From: Pseudomonas sp. REP124
GTDB taxonomy: Bacteria > Pseudomonadota > Gammaproteobacteria > Pseudomonadales > Pseudomonadaceae
Direction of reading: 5' to 3'
Length of the DNA stretch: 63,000 bases
NCBI RefSeq assembly: GCF_020164475.1
Contig: NZ_JAIQWX010000019.1
Span: forward strand, 1-63,000
The position numbers and the translations under genes were made by a program. Of the stretch, positions 35,477-44,800 are shown piece after piece. Positions within the stretch are counted from its first letter, which is position 1, and each line of letters opens with the position of its first letter. A model generated the notes under the pieces. That model was not told the DNA's origin and ran no database searches. It saw only the letters and a program-made list of their open reading frames with translations.

Positions 35477-36337
35477 TCAGGCGGGGGTATCGAGGTTCAG
35501 GTGCAGGTTGTCGATCAACCGCGTGGTGCCGAGGAATGCCGCCACCAGGATCACCAAGTCGCGATCTTCTGCCGTTGCCGGACGCAACGTCAGGGCGTGA
35601 CGGATTTCCAGGTAGTCGGGACGCAGGCCAGCCGCTTCGAGCTGTTTGATCTGCGCGGCGATCAGCGCCGGGAAATCCCGATCGCCCTGTTTGATCGCCT
35701 CGGCAATCTGGCTCAGGGTGCGATAGACCACCGGCGCGGTGGCGCGCTGCTCTTCGCTGAGGAAGCCGTTGCGCGACGACAGCGCCAAGCCATCGGCGGC
35801 GCGAACGGTCGGCTCGCCAATGATCTGGATCGGCATGTTCAGGTCATGCACCAGGGCGCGGATGACCGCCAGCTGCTGAAAGTCTTTCTGGCCGAAAATC
35901 GCCAGGTCCGGCTGGACCATGTTGAACAGCTTGCTGACCACGGTCGCCACGCCTTCGAAATGCCCCGGACGGCTGGCGCCGCACAGGCCTTCGGACAATT
36001 GCGGGACGCTGACCCGGGTCTGGCCGGTCATGCCGTCGGGGTACATTTCTTCGACCGTTGGCGCGAACAGCAGGTCACAACCGGCTTCCAGCAGCTTTTC
36101 CTGGTCCGCGGCGAGGGTGCGTGGGTATTTGTCGAGGTCTTCACCGGCGCCGAATTGCAGCGGGTTGACGAAAATGCTCGCGACCACGAAATCGACCCGC
36201 TGGGTCGCCTTGGTGATCAGCGCGACGTGCCCGCTGTGCAGGTTGCCCATGGTCGGCACGAAGCCTATGCGCTTGCCTTCGCTACGGGCGCGGGCAACGG
36301 CGGCCCGCAGTTCGCGTACGGTCTTTACGGTGTTCAT
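35477..36337 (-). CDS. panC: Pantothenate synthetase
   Basis: Condenses pantoate and beta-alanine with ATP to pantothenate. The 286-residue protein has the nucleotidyltransferase HIGH-type motif [14 protein letters not shown] near residue 28, the loop [34 protein letters not shown] and the KMSKS-like segment [11 protein letters not shown] near residue 185. The ATG overlaps the panB stop (ATGA), so both come from one transcript. Confidence 0.97.
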   Translation of the reverse strand: MNTVKTVRELRAAVARARSEGKRIGFVPTMGNLHSGHVALITKATQRVDFVVASIFVNPLQFGAGEDLDKYPRTLAADQEKLLEAGCDLLFAPTVEEMYPDGMTGQTRVSVPQLSEGLCGASRPGHFEGVATVVSKLFNMVQPDLAIFGQKDFQQLAVIRALVHDLNMPIQIIGEPTVRAADGLALSSRNGFLSEEQRATAPVVYRTLSQIAEAIKQGDRDFPALIAAQIKQLEAAGLRPDYLEIRHALTLRPATAEDRDLVILVAAFLGTTRLIDNLHLNLDTPA

Positions 36338-37134
36338 GCGGAGAATCCATGTTCGATGCCAGGGAAGGTCGCCGCTTTGACTTCAGTGACGTAGGCGCTC
36401 AGGGCGCCGTTGATGCTTTCCTGGCCAGCCATGAAGTTCTTCACGAATTTGGGCACGCGACCGGTAATGGACAGGCCCAGCATGTCGTGCAGGACCAGTA
36501 CCTGGCCATCGGTGCGATGGCCGGCACCGATGCCGATCACCGGAATGCTCACCGCCTGGGTGATCTCTTCAGCCAGTTCGCTCGGCACGCACTCGAGCAG
36601 CAGCATGGCGGCGCCGGCCTGTTCCAGGGAAATCGCGTCGGCGCGCATCTGGCGGGCCTGGTTTTCGTTGCGGCCCTGGACCTTGTAGCCGCCGAGGATG
36701 TTCACCGCTTGCGGCGTCAGGCCCAGGTGCGCGCACACCGGGACACCACGCTCGGCCAGCAGGCGAATCGAATCGGCCAGCCACAATGCACCCTCGACCT
36801 TGATCATGTGCGCACCGGCCTGCATCAACAGGGCGCTGTTGGTCATGGCTTGTTCAGTGGTGGCGTAGGCCATGAAGGGCAGGTCGGCGAGGATCAGCGC
36901 ATCGGTGTTACCGCGCTTGACCGCCGCTACGTGATACGCCATTTCGGCGGTGGTGACCGGCAGGGTGCTGTCGTGGCCTTGCAGAACCATGCCGAGGGAG
37001 TCGCCCACCAGCAGCACTTCGACGCCAGCCTGGTTGCAGGCGTGGGCGAAGGTCGCGTCATAGCAGGTCAGCATGGTGATCTTTTCACCTTTCTGCTTGA
37101 GGCTCTGGAGCGTGGTCAGGGTGATGGCTGGCAT
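36334..37134 (-). CDS. panB: 3-methyl-2-oxobutanoate hydroxymethyltransferase
   Basis: First committed step of pantothenate synthesis: ketopantoate from ketoisovalerate and methylene-THF. The 266-residue protein shows the family motifs [18 protein letters not shown], the metal-binding [14 protein letters not shown] (near residue 42), [14 protein letters not shown] and [19 protein letters not shown]. Its substrate, ketoisovalerate, is made by the branched-chain pathway encoded about 20 kb away (ilvBHC). Confidence 0.97.
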   Translation of the reverse strand: MPAITLTTLQSLKQKGEKITMLTCYDATFAHACNQAGVEVLLVGDSLGMVLQGHDSTLPVTTAEMAYHVAAVKRGNTDALILADLPFMAYATTEQAMTNSALLMQAGAHMIKVEGALWLADSIRLLAERGVPVCAHLGLTPQAVNILGGYKVQGRNENQARQMRADAISLEQAGAAMLLLECVPSELAEEITQAVSIPVIGIGAGHRTDGQVLVLHDMLGLSITGRVPKFVKNFMAGQESINGALSAYVTEVKAATFPGIEHGFSA

Positions 37135-37399
37135 GTCAAAAAATCCTCGTTCAGGCGCTCTGGAAACTACTGCGAGTAACGCGCGTGATTCGTCATCTAC
37201 TCAGGCGCACGGTCTTTTGTCGTGCTTATAAGGCCTGGATTGCGCCCTTTTAGTGCCGTGTTGACGGCAGCGGGACGCCTATAGTCGTGAGGAGAACCCG
37301 GGAAGTCAATTGCGTGTGTTACCGCATTGTTACGTCGGGGGTGTTACCGAAGGGGACTGATGCGATTCAGCAGATTCTGTAGGAAATGGCGCAAGCCAA

Positions 37400-37489
37400 T
37401 GTGGGAGCGGGCTTGCTCGCGATAGCGGAGTGACATACAGCAACATTGTTGACTGATACGCCGCCATCGCGAGCAAGCTCGCTCCTACA
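37400..37489. repeat. REPIN
   Basis: TGTGGGAGCGGGCTTGCTCG at the left with inverted unit ending CTCGCTCCTACA at the right; the two arms are of slightly different REP subtypes. It separates folK from panB. The remaining sequence between it and panB (about 265 bases) shows no gene and no convincing promoter. Confidence 0.9.
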
Positions 37490-37500
37490 AGGGGTTTTGA

Positions 37501-37986
37501 TCAGGCTTGGGGCAAGCGTTCCAGGCCGACGAACGGGCAGGCAGCGAGCAGGTCCGCGAGGGTGCGGCCATCGGCCAGGCGCAGATCAGCAGGTGCCAGT
37601 TCAGCCAGGGGATAAAGAACGAAGGCGCGTTCCTGCATGTGATAGTGCGGGACCTTGAGCCGCGGCTCGTCGATCAGGCGATCACCGAACAGCAGGATGT
37701 CCAGGTCCAGGGTACGCGGGCCCCAGCGCTCGAGACGCTCGCGGCCCTGTCCGTTCTCGATGGCTTGCAGCGCATCGAGCAGCTCCAGCGGCGCGAGGCT
37801 GCTGTCGAGGGCGGCGACCGCGTTGGTGTAACGCGGTTGGCCGGGCAGCAGCGAGTCGCTTTGATAGAAGGCCGACACCCCGACCAGTTGCGTTTGCGGC
37901 AGCTGCGTCAGCGCGGTAACAGCACTGCGCAGCTGTTCGGCAGGTTCAGCCAAATTGCTGCCCATACCGATGTAGATGCGTTCCAT
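37501..37986 (-). CDS. folK: HPPK, 6-hydroxymethyl-dihydropterin pyrophosphokinase
   Basis: Transfers pyrophosphate from ATP to 6-hydroxymethyl-dihydropterin in folate synthesis. The 161-residue protein is full length with YIGMGSNLAEP at the N-terminus and the family signature ERWGPRTLDLDILLFG near residues 86-101. It starts three bases after the pcnB stop, so the two are co-transcribed, as in most gammaproteobacteria. Confidence 0.97.
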   Translation of the reverse strand: MERIYIGMGSNLAEPAEQLRSAVTALTQLPQTQLVGVSAFYQSDSLLPGQPRYTNAVAALDSSLAPLELLDALQAIENGQGRERLERWGPRTLDLDILLFGDRLIDEPRLKVPHYHMQERAFVLYPLAELAPADLRLADGRTLADLLAACPFVGLERLPQA

Positions 37987-37989
37987 GGA

Positions 37990-39387
37990 TTACTCGCCGC
38001 TACCCGATACGCCCGCTGCGCGTTTGCGCTTGGAGCCGCCGCTGCGGCGACGCTTGCGTGGCGCGCCGGTGCCTTCATCCTTGCCGCTGAGGTCGCGAAT
38101 CATGTCGCGGCGCTCGCTTTCGTTGGCGTCCTGATAATCCGTCCACCATTCGCCGAGGCCATCGGTCTGCTCGCCCGCGCTTTCGCGCAGCAGCAGGAAG
38201 TCGTAGCCAGCACGGAAGCGCGGATTGTCCAGCAGCAGGTCGGCACGTTTGCCACTGCGGCGCGGCAGGCGCTCCTGCATGTCCCAGATCTCGCGGATCG
38301 GCATGGTGAAGCGTTTTGGAATCGCGATGCGCTGGCACTGTTCGGCAATCAACTCGTGCGCCGCTTCCTGCATCGCCGGAATCGGCGGCATGCCGCGATC
38401 CTGCAGGCGCAGTACGCGCGCCGGCAGGGCAGGCCACAGCAAGGCGGCAAACAGGAACGCCGGTGTGACCGGCTTGTTCTGCTTGATGCGCAGGTCAGTG
38501 TTGATCAGCGCTTCACTGATCAGGGTGTGGGTGTAGGTCGGGTTGTGCTCCAGGGCCTCGGTACTGGCCGGGAACAGCGGATCGAACAGTTGCAGGTCAA
38601 CCAGCATTTCGAAGGTGTCCGCGGCGTAACCCGAGAGGAACAACTTGAGCACTTCTTCGAACAGACGCGCCGCCGGGATTTCCCGCAACATTGGCGCCAG
38701 CTCGCGAATCGGCAAGGCGCTGTGCTTCTCGATACCGAAATTCAACTTGGCCGCAAAACGCACGGCCCGCAGCATGCGCACCGGGTCTTCCTGGTAGCGT
38801 TGTTTCGGATCGCCGATCAGACGGATCAGGTGATTGCGAATGTCATGCACGCCATTGGCGTAGTCGAGGATGCGCTCGCTGACCGGATCGTAATACAGGG
38901 CGTTGATGGTGAAGTCGCGGCGCTGCGCGTCTTCCTCAAGGGTGCCGTAGACGTTGTCGCGCAGAATACGCCCGCTCTCGTTGCGCGAAGACTGGTTGCT
39001 GTCTTCGTCCTCTTCGTTTTGCGGGTGATTGGCCCGGAAGGTCGCGACTTCGATGATTTCGCGGCCAAAGTGGATGTGCACCAGCTTGAAGCGACGGCCG
39101 ATGATTCGCGCATTGCGAAACTCCGCGCGTACCTGCTCGGGAGTGGCGCTGGTGGCGACGTCGAAATCTTTCGGGGTAATGCCCAGCAGCATGTCGCGCA
39201 CGCAACCGCCGACCAGATAGGCCTGGTAACCGGCACTTTGCAGGCGTTCGACGATATTCACCGCGTACCGGCTGAATTGCGCCTTCTGCAGCGAATGTTG
39301 GCCGCTGTTGAGCACTTCAGGCGTGCTGCGAATGTGTTGCGTGCGACGCACGGGGGGACGGAATGACTGGAACAGCTTCTTCAGCAT
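37990..39387 (-). CDS. pcnB: Poly(A) polymerase I
   Basis: Adds poly(A) to RNA 3' ends, promoting decay. The 465-residue protein has the nucleotidyltransferase motif YLVGGCVRDMLLG followed by the catalytic KDFDVATSA, the RRFKLVHIHFG signature, and a strongly basic C-terminus (APRKRRRSGGSKRKRAAG). The start at MLKKLFQSF matches P. aeruginosa; two in-frame ATGs further upstream fall on or next to the predicted promoter -10 (TGCTAGAAT) and are therefore unlikely. No strong ribosome site is visible, as in E. coli, where pcnB is poorly initiated. Confidence 0.94.
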   Translation of the reverse strand: MLKKLFQSFRPPVRRTQHIRSTPEVLNSGQHSLQKAQFSRYAVNIVERLQSAGYQAYLVGGCVRDMLLGITPKDFDVATSATPEQVRAEFRNARIIGRRFKLVHIHFGREIIEVATFRANHPQNEEDEDSNQSSRNESGRILRDNVYGTLEEDAQRRDFTINALYYDPVSERILDYANGVHDIRNHLIRLIGDPKQRYQEDPVRMLRAVRFAAKLNFGIEKHSALPIRELAPMLREIPAARLFEEVLKLFLSGYAADTFEMLVDLQLFDPLFPASTEALEHNPTYTHTLISEALINTDLRIKQNKPVTPAFLFAALLWPALPARVLRLQDRGMPPIPAMQEAAHELIAEQCQRIAIPKRFTMPIREIWDMQERLPRRSGKRADLLLDNPRFRAGYDFLLLRESAGEQTDGLGEWWTDYQDANESERRDMIRDLSGKDEGTGAPRKRRRSGGSKRKRAAGVSGSGE

Positions 39388-39449
39388 GGGATGCACTGTT
39401 TGAAGGAATGTTCGGCCAAAACGAAGAATTGACCGCATGATGGGCGGGG

Positions 39450-39458
39450 ATTCTAGCA
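39450..39458 (-). promoter_or_regulatory. Extended -10 promoter of pcnB-folK
   Basis: TGCTAGAAT on the minus strand: an extended -10 (TGn before TAGAAT) followed by a GC-rich start region. It lies 63 bases before the chosen pcnB start and after the end of crcZ. No good -35, which extended -10 promoters do not need. Confidence 0.6.
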
Positions 39459-39506
39459 TTTAGTCGGGGGATGGTGTAGGACGCAGAAAATATGAGCTGC
39501 CCCCTG

Positions 39507-39529
39507 TGTAGGAGCGAGCGTGCTCACGA
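39507..39529. repeat. Single REP element
   Basis: TGTAGGAGCGAGCGTGCTCA without an inverted partner, so a solo REP rather than a REPIN. It lies between the end of crcZ and the pcnB promoter. Confidence 0.7.
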
Positions 39530-39576
39530 TGGACGCGAATGATGATGCGGGGAACCGGATTTGCCGGCAAGACAGA

Positions 39577-39947
39577 AACTACAAGGGGAGCCGAAGCTCC
39601 CCAAGAAGTAGTTGCATGCTCTATTTTTGTTATTGGTTTCGGGCTTTTTGTTTTTGTTAAGTGCCCACGCCATGAAGCTTTTCCTTCATGACCCTCCCAA
39701 TCGGGAGCCAAGAGCAAACGGATTGCTTTGGTCGCTGAATTGCAGTGATCTTTCGATCCAACCAGTACAGGCTCTGTCTTAAGACAGTTTTTTGTTGTTC
39801 TCGGCCTGGTCGTGGGGCAAGCCCCAAATACAACGCCTCTCCAAAAGAATCAGTTAGCTGCGCCTCTCGCCGTCTTGTTTTTATTGTGCGTGAGTCGATT
39901 CGTCTTATTTTTATTGTCTTGTACGTTGCTTGTTATTGTTCTTGTAC
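39577..39947 (-). ncRNA. crcZ: CrcZ regulatory RNA
   Basis: Small RNA that titrates Hfq/Crc and so relieves carbon catabolite repression. Position between cbrB and pcnB and the sigma54 promoter identify it. On the minus strand I count six A-rich AAn motifs: 39929-39943 (AAGAACAATAACAAG), 39905-39920, 39875-39885, 39788-39799, 39645-39658 and 39622-39634. P. aeruginosa CrcZ is described with five. The 3' end is a hairpin GGGGAGC-TTCG-GCTCCCC (39585-39602) followed by TTGTAGTTTC. The length of about 370 bases is slightly below the P. aeruginosa RNA (about 407). The 5' end is predicted from the -12 element, plus or minus two bases. Confidence 0.92.
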
Positions 39948-39956
39948 CAAACATAT

Positions 39957-39972
39957 AGCAGGGTGCGTGCCA
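39957..39972 (-). promoter_or_regulatory. Sigma54 promoter of crcZ
   Basis: Minus strand TGGCACGCACCCTGCT: TGGCACG at -24 and CTGCT at -12, 10 bases between GG and GC. A near-perfect sigma54 promoter, as known for CbrB-driven crcZ. Confidence 0.93.
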
Positions 39973-40030
39973 ACTTTTGCAAACCCCAGTAAAACAAGGG
40001 GTTGTGCGTGTGTGGCAGGTTTTCGAGGGC

Positions 40031-40068
40031 GAAAAAAAGCCGGGGTTTCGTTACCGTAAACCCCGGCT
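40031..40068 (-). terminator. Terminator of the cbrXAB operon
   Basis: AGCCGGGGTTT and AAACCCCGGCT, a perfect 11-bp stem, with seven T on the minus strand after it. The loop contains GGTAAC, an extra CbrB-like half site. The terminator lies between the CbrB site and the crcZ promoter, so it separates the operon from the RNA gene. Confidence 0.92.
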
Positions 40069-40070
40069 TC

Positions 40071-40096
40071 TGTTACGTGAAAAATCTGAGGTAACA
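40071..40096. promoter_or_regulatory. CbrB enhancer site for crcZ
   Basis: TGTTAC, 14 bases, GTAACA: an exact copy of the CbrB consensus arrangement described for crcZ promoters. A further TGTTAC lies at 40116-40121 next to the end of cbrB, and a GTTACC/GTAA element inside the terminator loop. The site is about 125-150 bases before the crcZ start. Confidence 0.88.
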
Positions 40097-40143
40097 GTTT
40101 TTTCACAAAATCGCGTGTTACCCGCACATCAGACAGCTGTGGT

Positions 40144-41586
40144 TCAGCTCTCGCTGGCTACACCCGTCTTGCGCCGCGGAATGCCCAGGCGCTGACGGCG
40201 TTCCCACAGGCATTTGCGGCTGACCCCAAGCTTGCGGGCCAGTTCGGTTTCGGTCATGTGGTCCTGGTGCTCGAGTACGAAGTGCTGGAAATAGTCTTCC
40301 AGTGACAGGTCCTCGGTCGGCTCATGATTGCTGTTGGCAGCGCTGCTGGAGCCCTGTTGCGGGGCCAGGCCGATGAACTCGTCGTCTTCCAGATCGCCCA
40401 GTTCGATGTCGATGCCCAAAAGCTCGGCGGAAATCTCCGGGCTCTCGCACAGGATTACCGCGCGCTCGACAGCGTTTTCCAATTCACGAACGTTACCCGG
40501 CCATGAGTAATGGCGAATGGCTTGTTCGGCGTCGGGGGCGAATTTCAGATCGGTGCGGTTGATCCGCGCGCTCTGACGCGCCAGGAACGCATTGGCGATT
40601 TCGTTGACGTCGGCACCACGCTCGCGCAGGGCCGGCAGTTTCAACGCGATCACGTGGAGGCGGTAGTACAAGTCTTCACGGAACTGGCCGATCTTCGCCA
40701 GGTTCTTGAGGTCACGGTGGGTCGCGGCGATCAGGCGCACATCGACCTTCTGCGACTGGACCGAGCCAACCCGGCGAATTTCGCCTTCCTGCAGTACCCG
40801 CAGCAGACGCGCCTGGGCTTCGAGAGGCAGTTCGCCGATTTCGTCGAGGAACAGGGTGCCGCCGTCCGCCGCCTCCACCAGACCGGCACGCCCGGCGCTG
40901 GCACCGGTAAACGCGCCTTTTTCGTGGCCGAACAGCTCGGACTCGATCAGGCTTTCCGGAATGGCCGCGCAGTTCACCGAAATCATCGGCGCCTTGGCGC
41001 GTTTGGACAGGTTGTGCAGGGCGCGGGCCACCAGTTCCTTACCGGTACCGGATTCACCCTGGATCAGCACGTTGGAATCGGTAGGAGCGACTTTGCGGAT
41101 CTTGCCGTAAAGGTCCTGCATCGGTGGGCAGGAGCCAATGATGCCGATCTCGCCGTTGCTGTTGTCGGTGCCCGATTTGGCCGCACCATTGGCGGCTTTG
41201 CCGGCCACCAATGGTTCGCCGCTGGCTTGCAGCGTCTGGCGATCGCGCAGGATGCGTGCGACCGCCTGGAGCATTTCATCGTGATCGAAAGGCTTGGCGA
41301 TGTAATCCACCGCGCCCATCTTCATCGAATCAACTGCCGAGCGCAGGCTGGCGTAGCTGGTCATGATCAGCACAGGCGTACCCTGGCCGAGTTTGATCAA
41401 TTCGGTGCCCGGTGCGCCCGGCAGACGCAGGTCACTGACAATCAGGTCGAACGTGGTAATGGTGAAACGTTCTTGTGCTTCCTGCACGGATCCGGCTTCG
41501 CTGACCTGGTACTGATTGCGTTCCAGGAGGCGGCGCAAGGCAGAGCGGATAATGGTTTCGTCTTCGACGATCAAAATGTGCGGCAT
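40144..41586 (-). CDS. cbrB: Sigma54 response regulator CbrB
   Basis: NtrC-family activator controlling carbon/nitrogen balance through crcZ and catabolic genes. The 480-residue protein has a receiver ([13 protein letters not shown], phosphoacceptor Asp52 in IVSDLRLPG), the AAA+ domain with Walker A GESGTGKE near residue 170 and a canonical KGAFTGAS loop, and a Fis-type helix-turn-helix near the C-terminus ([20 protein letters not shown]). It is 22 bases after cbrA. Confidence 0.97.
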   Translation of the reverse strand: MPHILIVEDETIIRSALRRLLERNQYQVSEAGSVQEAQERFTITTFDLIVSDLRLPGAPGTELIKLGQGTPVLIMTSYASLRSAVDSMKMGAVDYIAKPFDHDEMLQAVARILRDRQTLQASGEPLVAGKAANGAAKSGTDNSNGEIGIIGSCPPMQDLYGKIRKVAPTDSNVLIQGESGTGKELVARALHNLSKRAKAPMISVNCAAIPESLIESELFGHEKGAFTGASAGRAGLVEAADGGTLFLDEIGELPLEAQARLLRVLQEGEIRRVGSVQSQKVDVRLIAATHRDLKNLAKIGQFREDLYYRLHVIALKLPALRERGADVNEIANAFLARQSARINRTDLKFAPDAEQAIRHYSWPGNVRELENAVERAVILCESPEISAELLGIDIELGDLEDDEFIGLAPQQGSSSAANSNHEPTEDLSLEDYFQHFVLEHQDHMTETELARKLGVSRKCLWERRQRLGIPRRKTGVASES

Positions 41587-41608
41587 TGATTCGATACTCT
41601 CGACGGTC

Positions 41609-44557
41609 TCAGTTCACAGCGGACGTCGCTTCGACATGACGCGGTAATGTCACCCGGATTCGGGTGCCGCGCTGGCTCTGAACATCAGCCGGGCTGTCGA
41701 TGGTGATTTGTCCATAATGCTCTTCAACGATGGAATAGACCAGTGCAAGGCCCAGACCGGTGCCTTCGCCAGGGTCCTTGGTGGTAAAGAAGGGTTCGAA
41801 CAATCGGTCCATGATGCTCGCTGGAATCCCGCTGCCTTCGTCCTCCACGATCAGGTCGACCGTGTGTTCGCCGGCTTCGCTCTTGACCCGCACGGCACTG
41901 CCCGCAGGCGAGGCGTCACGGGCGTTTGAGAGCAGATTGATCAGTACCTGGGCGAGCCGCTGCGGGTCACCTTCGACCCAGTGTTCGGGGTCGCACAGGT
42001 TATAGAACTGCACTTCGAAATTGCGTCGGTTCAGGGCCAGCAGGCCAATGGCGTCCTGGGCCACTTCCGCCAGACAAACGGCTTCATCGCTGTGCTGATG
42101 ACTGCCGGCATGGGCGAAGCTCATCAGCGATTGCACGATGCGCGAGACGCGTTTGGTCTGTTCGAGGATCTGCCCGCTGATTTCTGTCAGTTCGCCATCC
42201 TCTTCACGCTCTTCGCGCAGGTTCTGCGCCAGACAGGCGATACCGGTGATCGGGTTGCCGATTTCATGGGCCACACCGGCGGCGAGGCGGCCGATGCTGG
42301 CCAGGCGCTCGGAATGCACCAGTTTGTCTTCGAGCATCTGGGTTTCGGTGAGGTCTTCCACCAGCAGTACCAGGCCACTGTTGCCGGGGGCGAGCGGTTC
42401 GTCGATCGCCGCTTTGTGCAGGTTCAGCCAGCGGGTCTGGCCGTCGAGGGCCAGGTGCTGCTTGTGCAAGTGCTCGTCCGGAACGTTGATGAAGCCTTGC
42501 AGCAGCGCTCTCCATGGATCGGCAATGGTGCTCAGGCGCGAACCGACCACGCGCTGCGCGGCGATTCCGGTCAGTTCCTCCATGGCCTTGTTCCACATGA
42601 GGATTTCCTGATCCTTGGCCAAGGAGCAGACGCCCATCGGCAGTTCCTGCAAGGTCTGGCGGTGGTAACGGCGCAGGGCGTCGAGTTCGGCGGCCAGGCC
42701 GGTCAGGCGCGAGTGATAATCCTCAAGACGGCTTTCAATGAAGTGGATGTCTTCGGTGACATAGTTCTCGCCGCCGGCCTTGTAGGGCAGGAAGGTTTCG
42801 ACCATGTCCTGGGCCACGCTCGGCCCCATCAGGCCGGAGAGGTTGGCCTCGATACGGTCACGCAGGCGGCGCAGGGCATACGGGCGGCGTTCATCGAATG
42901 GCAGGTAGAGATCACGCAGGGCCTGTTCGACTTCTTTTTGTGCAGCCTTGGCACCCAGGGGTTTTGCCAGTTGAGTGGCGAACTCCTGAGGCGAGGCGGC
43001 GTGCAGTTCGCGGCGTTGCGGGCGACGCACATTGTCCACGGCGCAGGCTTCGGCGGCGCTGGCTTCCTCGGTGCTGGCGTTGGTGAACAGCGAGATCAGG
43101 GTGAACATCAGCACGTTGGCGGCCAGCGAGGCGATTGCCGCCATGTGCCAACTGGTGTCGTCCAGCACGTAAATCATGTTCAGCAGCGGAATATAGAAAC
43201 CCTGCAGATTGCCCACCAGCGGCAGCAACATGGTCACCAGCCAGACCAGGATCCCCGCCAAGAGACCCGCGATGAAGCCGCGGCGGTTGGCGGTCGGCCA
43301 GTACAGGACCGAGAGCACGCCCGGCAGAAATTGCAGGGTGGCCACGAACGCGACGATGCCGAGGTTAGCCAGGTCCTGCTCTGCGCCCAGCAACAGGTAG
43401 AAACCGTAACCGGCCATGATGATCGCGACGATCAGTGCCCGGCGTGTCCATTTCAACCAACGGTAGATGTTGCCTTCAGCCGGTGGCTGGTAAAGCGGCA
43501 GGACCAGGTGGTTCAGCGCCATGCCCGACAACGCCAGGGTGGTGACGATGATCAATCCACTGGCAGCGGACAGTCCGCCGATGTAGGCCAGTAGCGCCAG
43601 CGCTTCGCTGTTGGCGGCGATACCGATGCCGAGGGTGAAGTATTCCGGGTTGGTGGTAGCGCCCAGTTTCAGCCCCGCCCAGAGAATCAGCGGCACCGCC
43701 AGGCTCATCAACAGCAGGAACAACGGCAGGCCCCAGCTGGCGCTGACCAGCGCGCGCGGATTGAGATTCTCGGTAAAGGTCATGTGATACATGTGCGGCA
43801 TCACGATCGCCGAGGCGAAAAACACCAGCAGCAGTGTGCGCCACGGGCCTTCCTGCAGTGGCGTGTGCAGGGCGGCGAGGGCGGTCTGGTTTTGCAGCAG
43901 CCACAGCTCCAGCTGTTGCGGGCCGTCGAATACGCCGTAGAGCGCATACAGGCCGACGCCGCCGAGGGCGACCAGCTTGATCACCGATTCGAAGGCGATC
44001 GCGAACACCAGCCCTTCATGCTTCTCGCGGGTGGCGATATGCCGGGAGCCGAAGAAAATCGTGAACAGGGTAATCAGGGCGCAGAAGCTCAGGGCGACGC
44101 GATGCTGAACCGGCTCGCGTGTGAGGATGCCGATCGAGTCGGCCACCGCCTGAATCTGCAAGGCCAGTAACGGCAGGACGCCGATCAGCATGAAAATCGT
44201 GGTCAGCGCACCCGCCCAAGTGCTGCGGAAGCGGAACGCGAACAGGTCCGCCAGGGACGACAGCTGATAGGTGCGGGTGATCTTGAGAATCGGGTAGAGC
44301 AACACCGGCGCCAGCAGGAATGCTCCGGAAACCCCCAGATAGCTGGACAGGAAGCCATAGCCGTATTGATAAGCCAGGCCTACAGTGCCGTAAAACGCCC
44401 AGGCACTGGCATAGACGCCCAGCGACAGGGTGTAGGTGAGCGGGTGACGAATGATCGCCCGGGGGATCATGCCCCGTTCACTGATCCAGGCCACGCCGAA
44501 CAGCACCGCCAGGTACGCGGCGCTGATCAGGATCATCTGGGTCAGGCTAAAGCTCAT
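41609..44557 (-). CDS. cbrA: Sensor kinase CbrA with SLC5 transporter domain
   Basis: Hybrid of a sodium/solute-symporter-like (SLC5/STAC) domain and a histidine kinase; transports or senses histidine in some pseudomonads and controls CbrB. The 982-residue protein starts [19 protein letters not shown], has about 13 membrane helices up to residue 500, a STAC/linker region with a PAS-like part (about 600-740), the H-box [11 protein letters not shown] near residue 775, and an HATPase domain with [15 protein letters not shown] chose the second Met, matching P. aeruginosa; the first, two codons earlier, is equally in frame. It overlaps the cbrX stop by 11 bases. Confidence 0.96.
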   Translation of the reverse strand: MSFSLTQMILISAAYLAVLFGVAWISERGMIPRAIIRHPLTYTLSLGVYASAWAFYGTVGLAYQYGYGFLSSYLGVSGAFLLAPVLLYPILKITRTYQLSSLADLFAFRFRSTWAGALTTIFMLIGVLPLLALQIQAVADSIGILTREPVQHRVALSFCALITLFTIFFGSRHIATREKHEGLVFAIAFESVIKLVALGGVGLYALYGVFDGPQQLELWLLQNQTALAALHTPLQEGPWRTLLLVFFASAIVMPHMYHMTFTENLNPRALVSASWGLPLFLLLMSLAVPLILWAGLKLGATTNPEYFTLGIGIAANSEALALLAYIGGLSAASGLIIVTTLALSGMALNHLVLPLYQPPAEGNIYRWLKWTRRALIVAIIMAGYGFYLLLGAEQDLANLGIVAFVATLQFLPGVLSVLYWPTANRRGFIAGLLAGILVWLVTMLLPLVGNLQGFYIPLLNMIYVLDDTSWHMAAIASLAANVLMFTLISLFTNASTEEASAAEACAVDNVRRPQRRELHAASPQEFATQLAKPLGAKAAQKEVEQALRDLYLPFDERRPYALRRLRDRIEANLSGLMGPSVAQDMVETFLPYKAGGENYVTEDIHFIESRLEDYHSRLTGLAAELDALRRYHRQTLQELPMGVCSLAKDQEILMWNKAMEELTGIAAQRVVGSRLSTIADPWRALLQGFINVPDEHLHKQHLALDGQTRWLNLHKAAIDEPLAPGNSGLVLLVEDLTETQMLEDKLVHSERLASIGRLAAGVAHEIGNPITGIACLAQNLREEREEDGELTEISGQILEQTKRVSRIVQSLMSFAHAGSHQHSDEAVCLAEVAQDAIGLLALNRRNFEVQFYNLCDPEHWVEGDPQRLAQVLINLLSNARDASPAGSAVRVKSEAGEHTVDLIVEDEGSGIPASIMDRLFEPFFTTKDPGEGTGLGLALVYSIVEEHYGQITIDSPADVQSQRGTRIRVTLPRHVEATSAVN

Positions 44558-44723
44558 CGGCATCTTTTTGGCTCTGCAGGATGAAGGTCACGACAATCAG
44601 GATCAGCCAGAGCAGATAAGGGCGATACCAGGCGCCAGTGGCGTCGATCCACCAATCCATGATGGCCGGGGAAAACAGATAAATCCCCACTACCAGGAGC
44701 AGGACCAAGCGATAGATGTACAT
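44547..44723 (-). CDS. cbrX: CbrX small membrane protein
   Basis: A 58-residue protein (MYIYRLVLLLVVGIYLFSPA, then IMDWWIDATGAWYRP and a second hydrophobic stretch LLWLILIVVTFIL, ending QSQKDADEL) with two membrane helices. GAGAGG stands six bases before ATG. It matches CbrX, encoded upstream of cbrA in pseudomonads and co-transcribed with it, and its 3' end overlaps the cbrA start, so translation is coupled. Its role is not established; topology suggests an accessory of the CbrA membrane domain. Confidence 0.9.
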   Translation of the reverse strand: MYIYRLVLLLVVGIYLFSPAIMDWWIDATGAWYRPYLLWLILIVVTFILQSQKDADEL

Positions 44724-44800
44724 CCCGGCCTCTCTTTTTTATGCCTGTGCCCGAAAAAGTGCGGCGATGGTAACGGATGGGGGCGCCACTGCAAGTCTGT

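Noticed and set aside
37135..37399. TTGACT and GACTAT as a promoter for panB
   Set aside because: The -10 matches the consensus at only three positions with the allowed spacing; TATAGG is 20 bases away. Not supportable.
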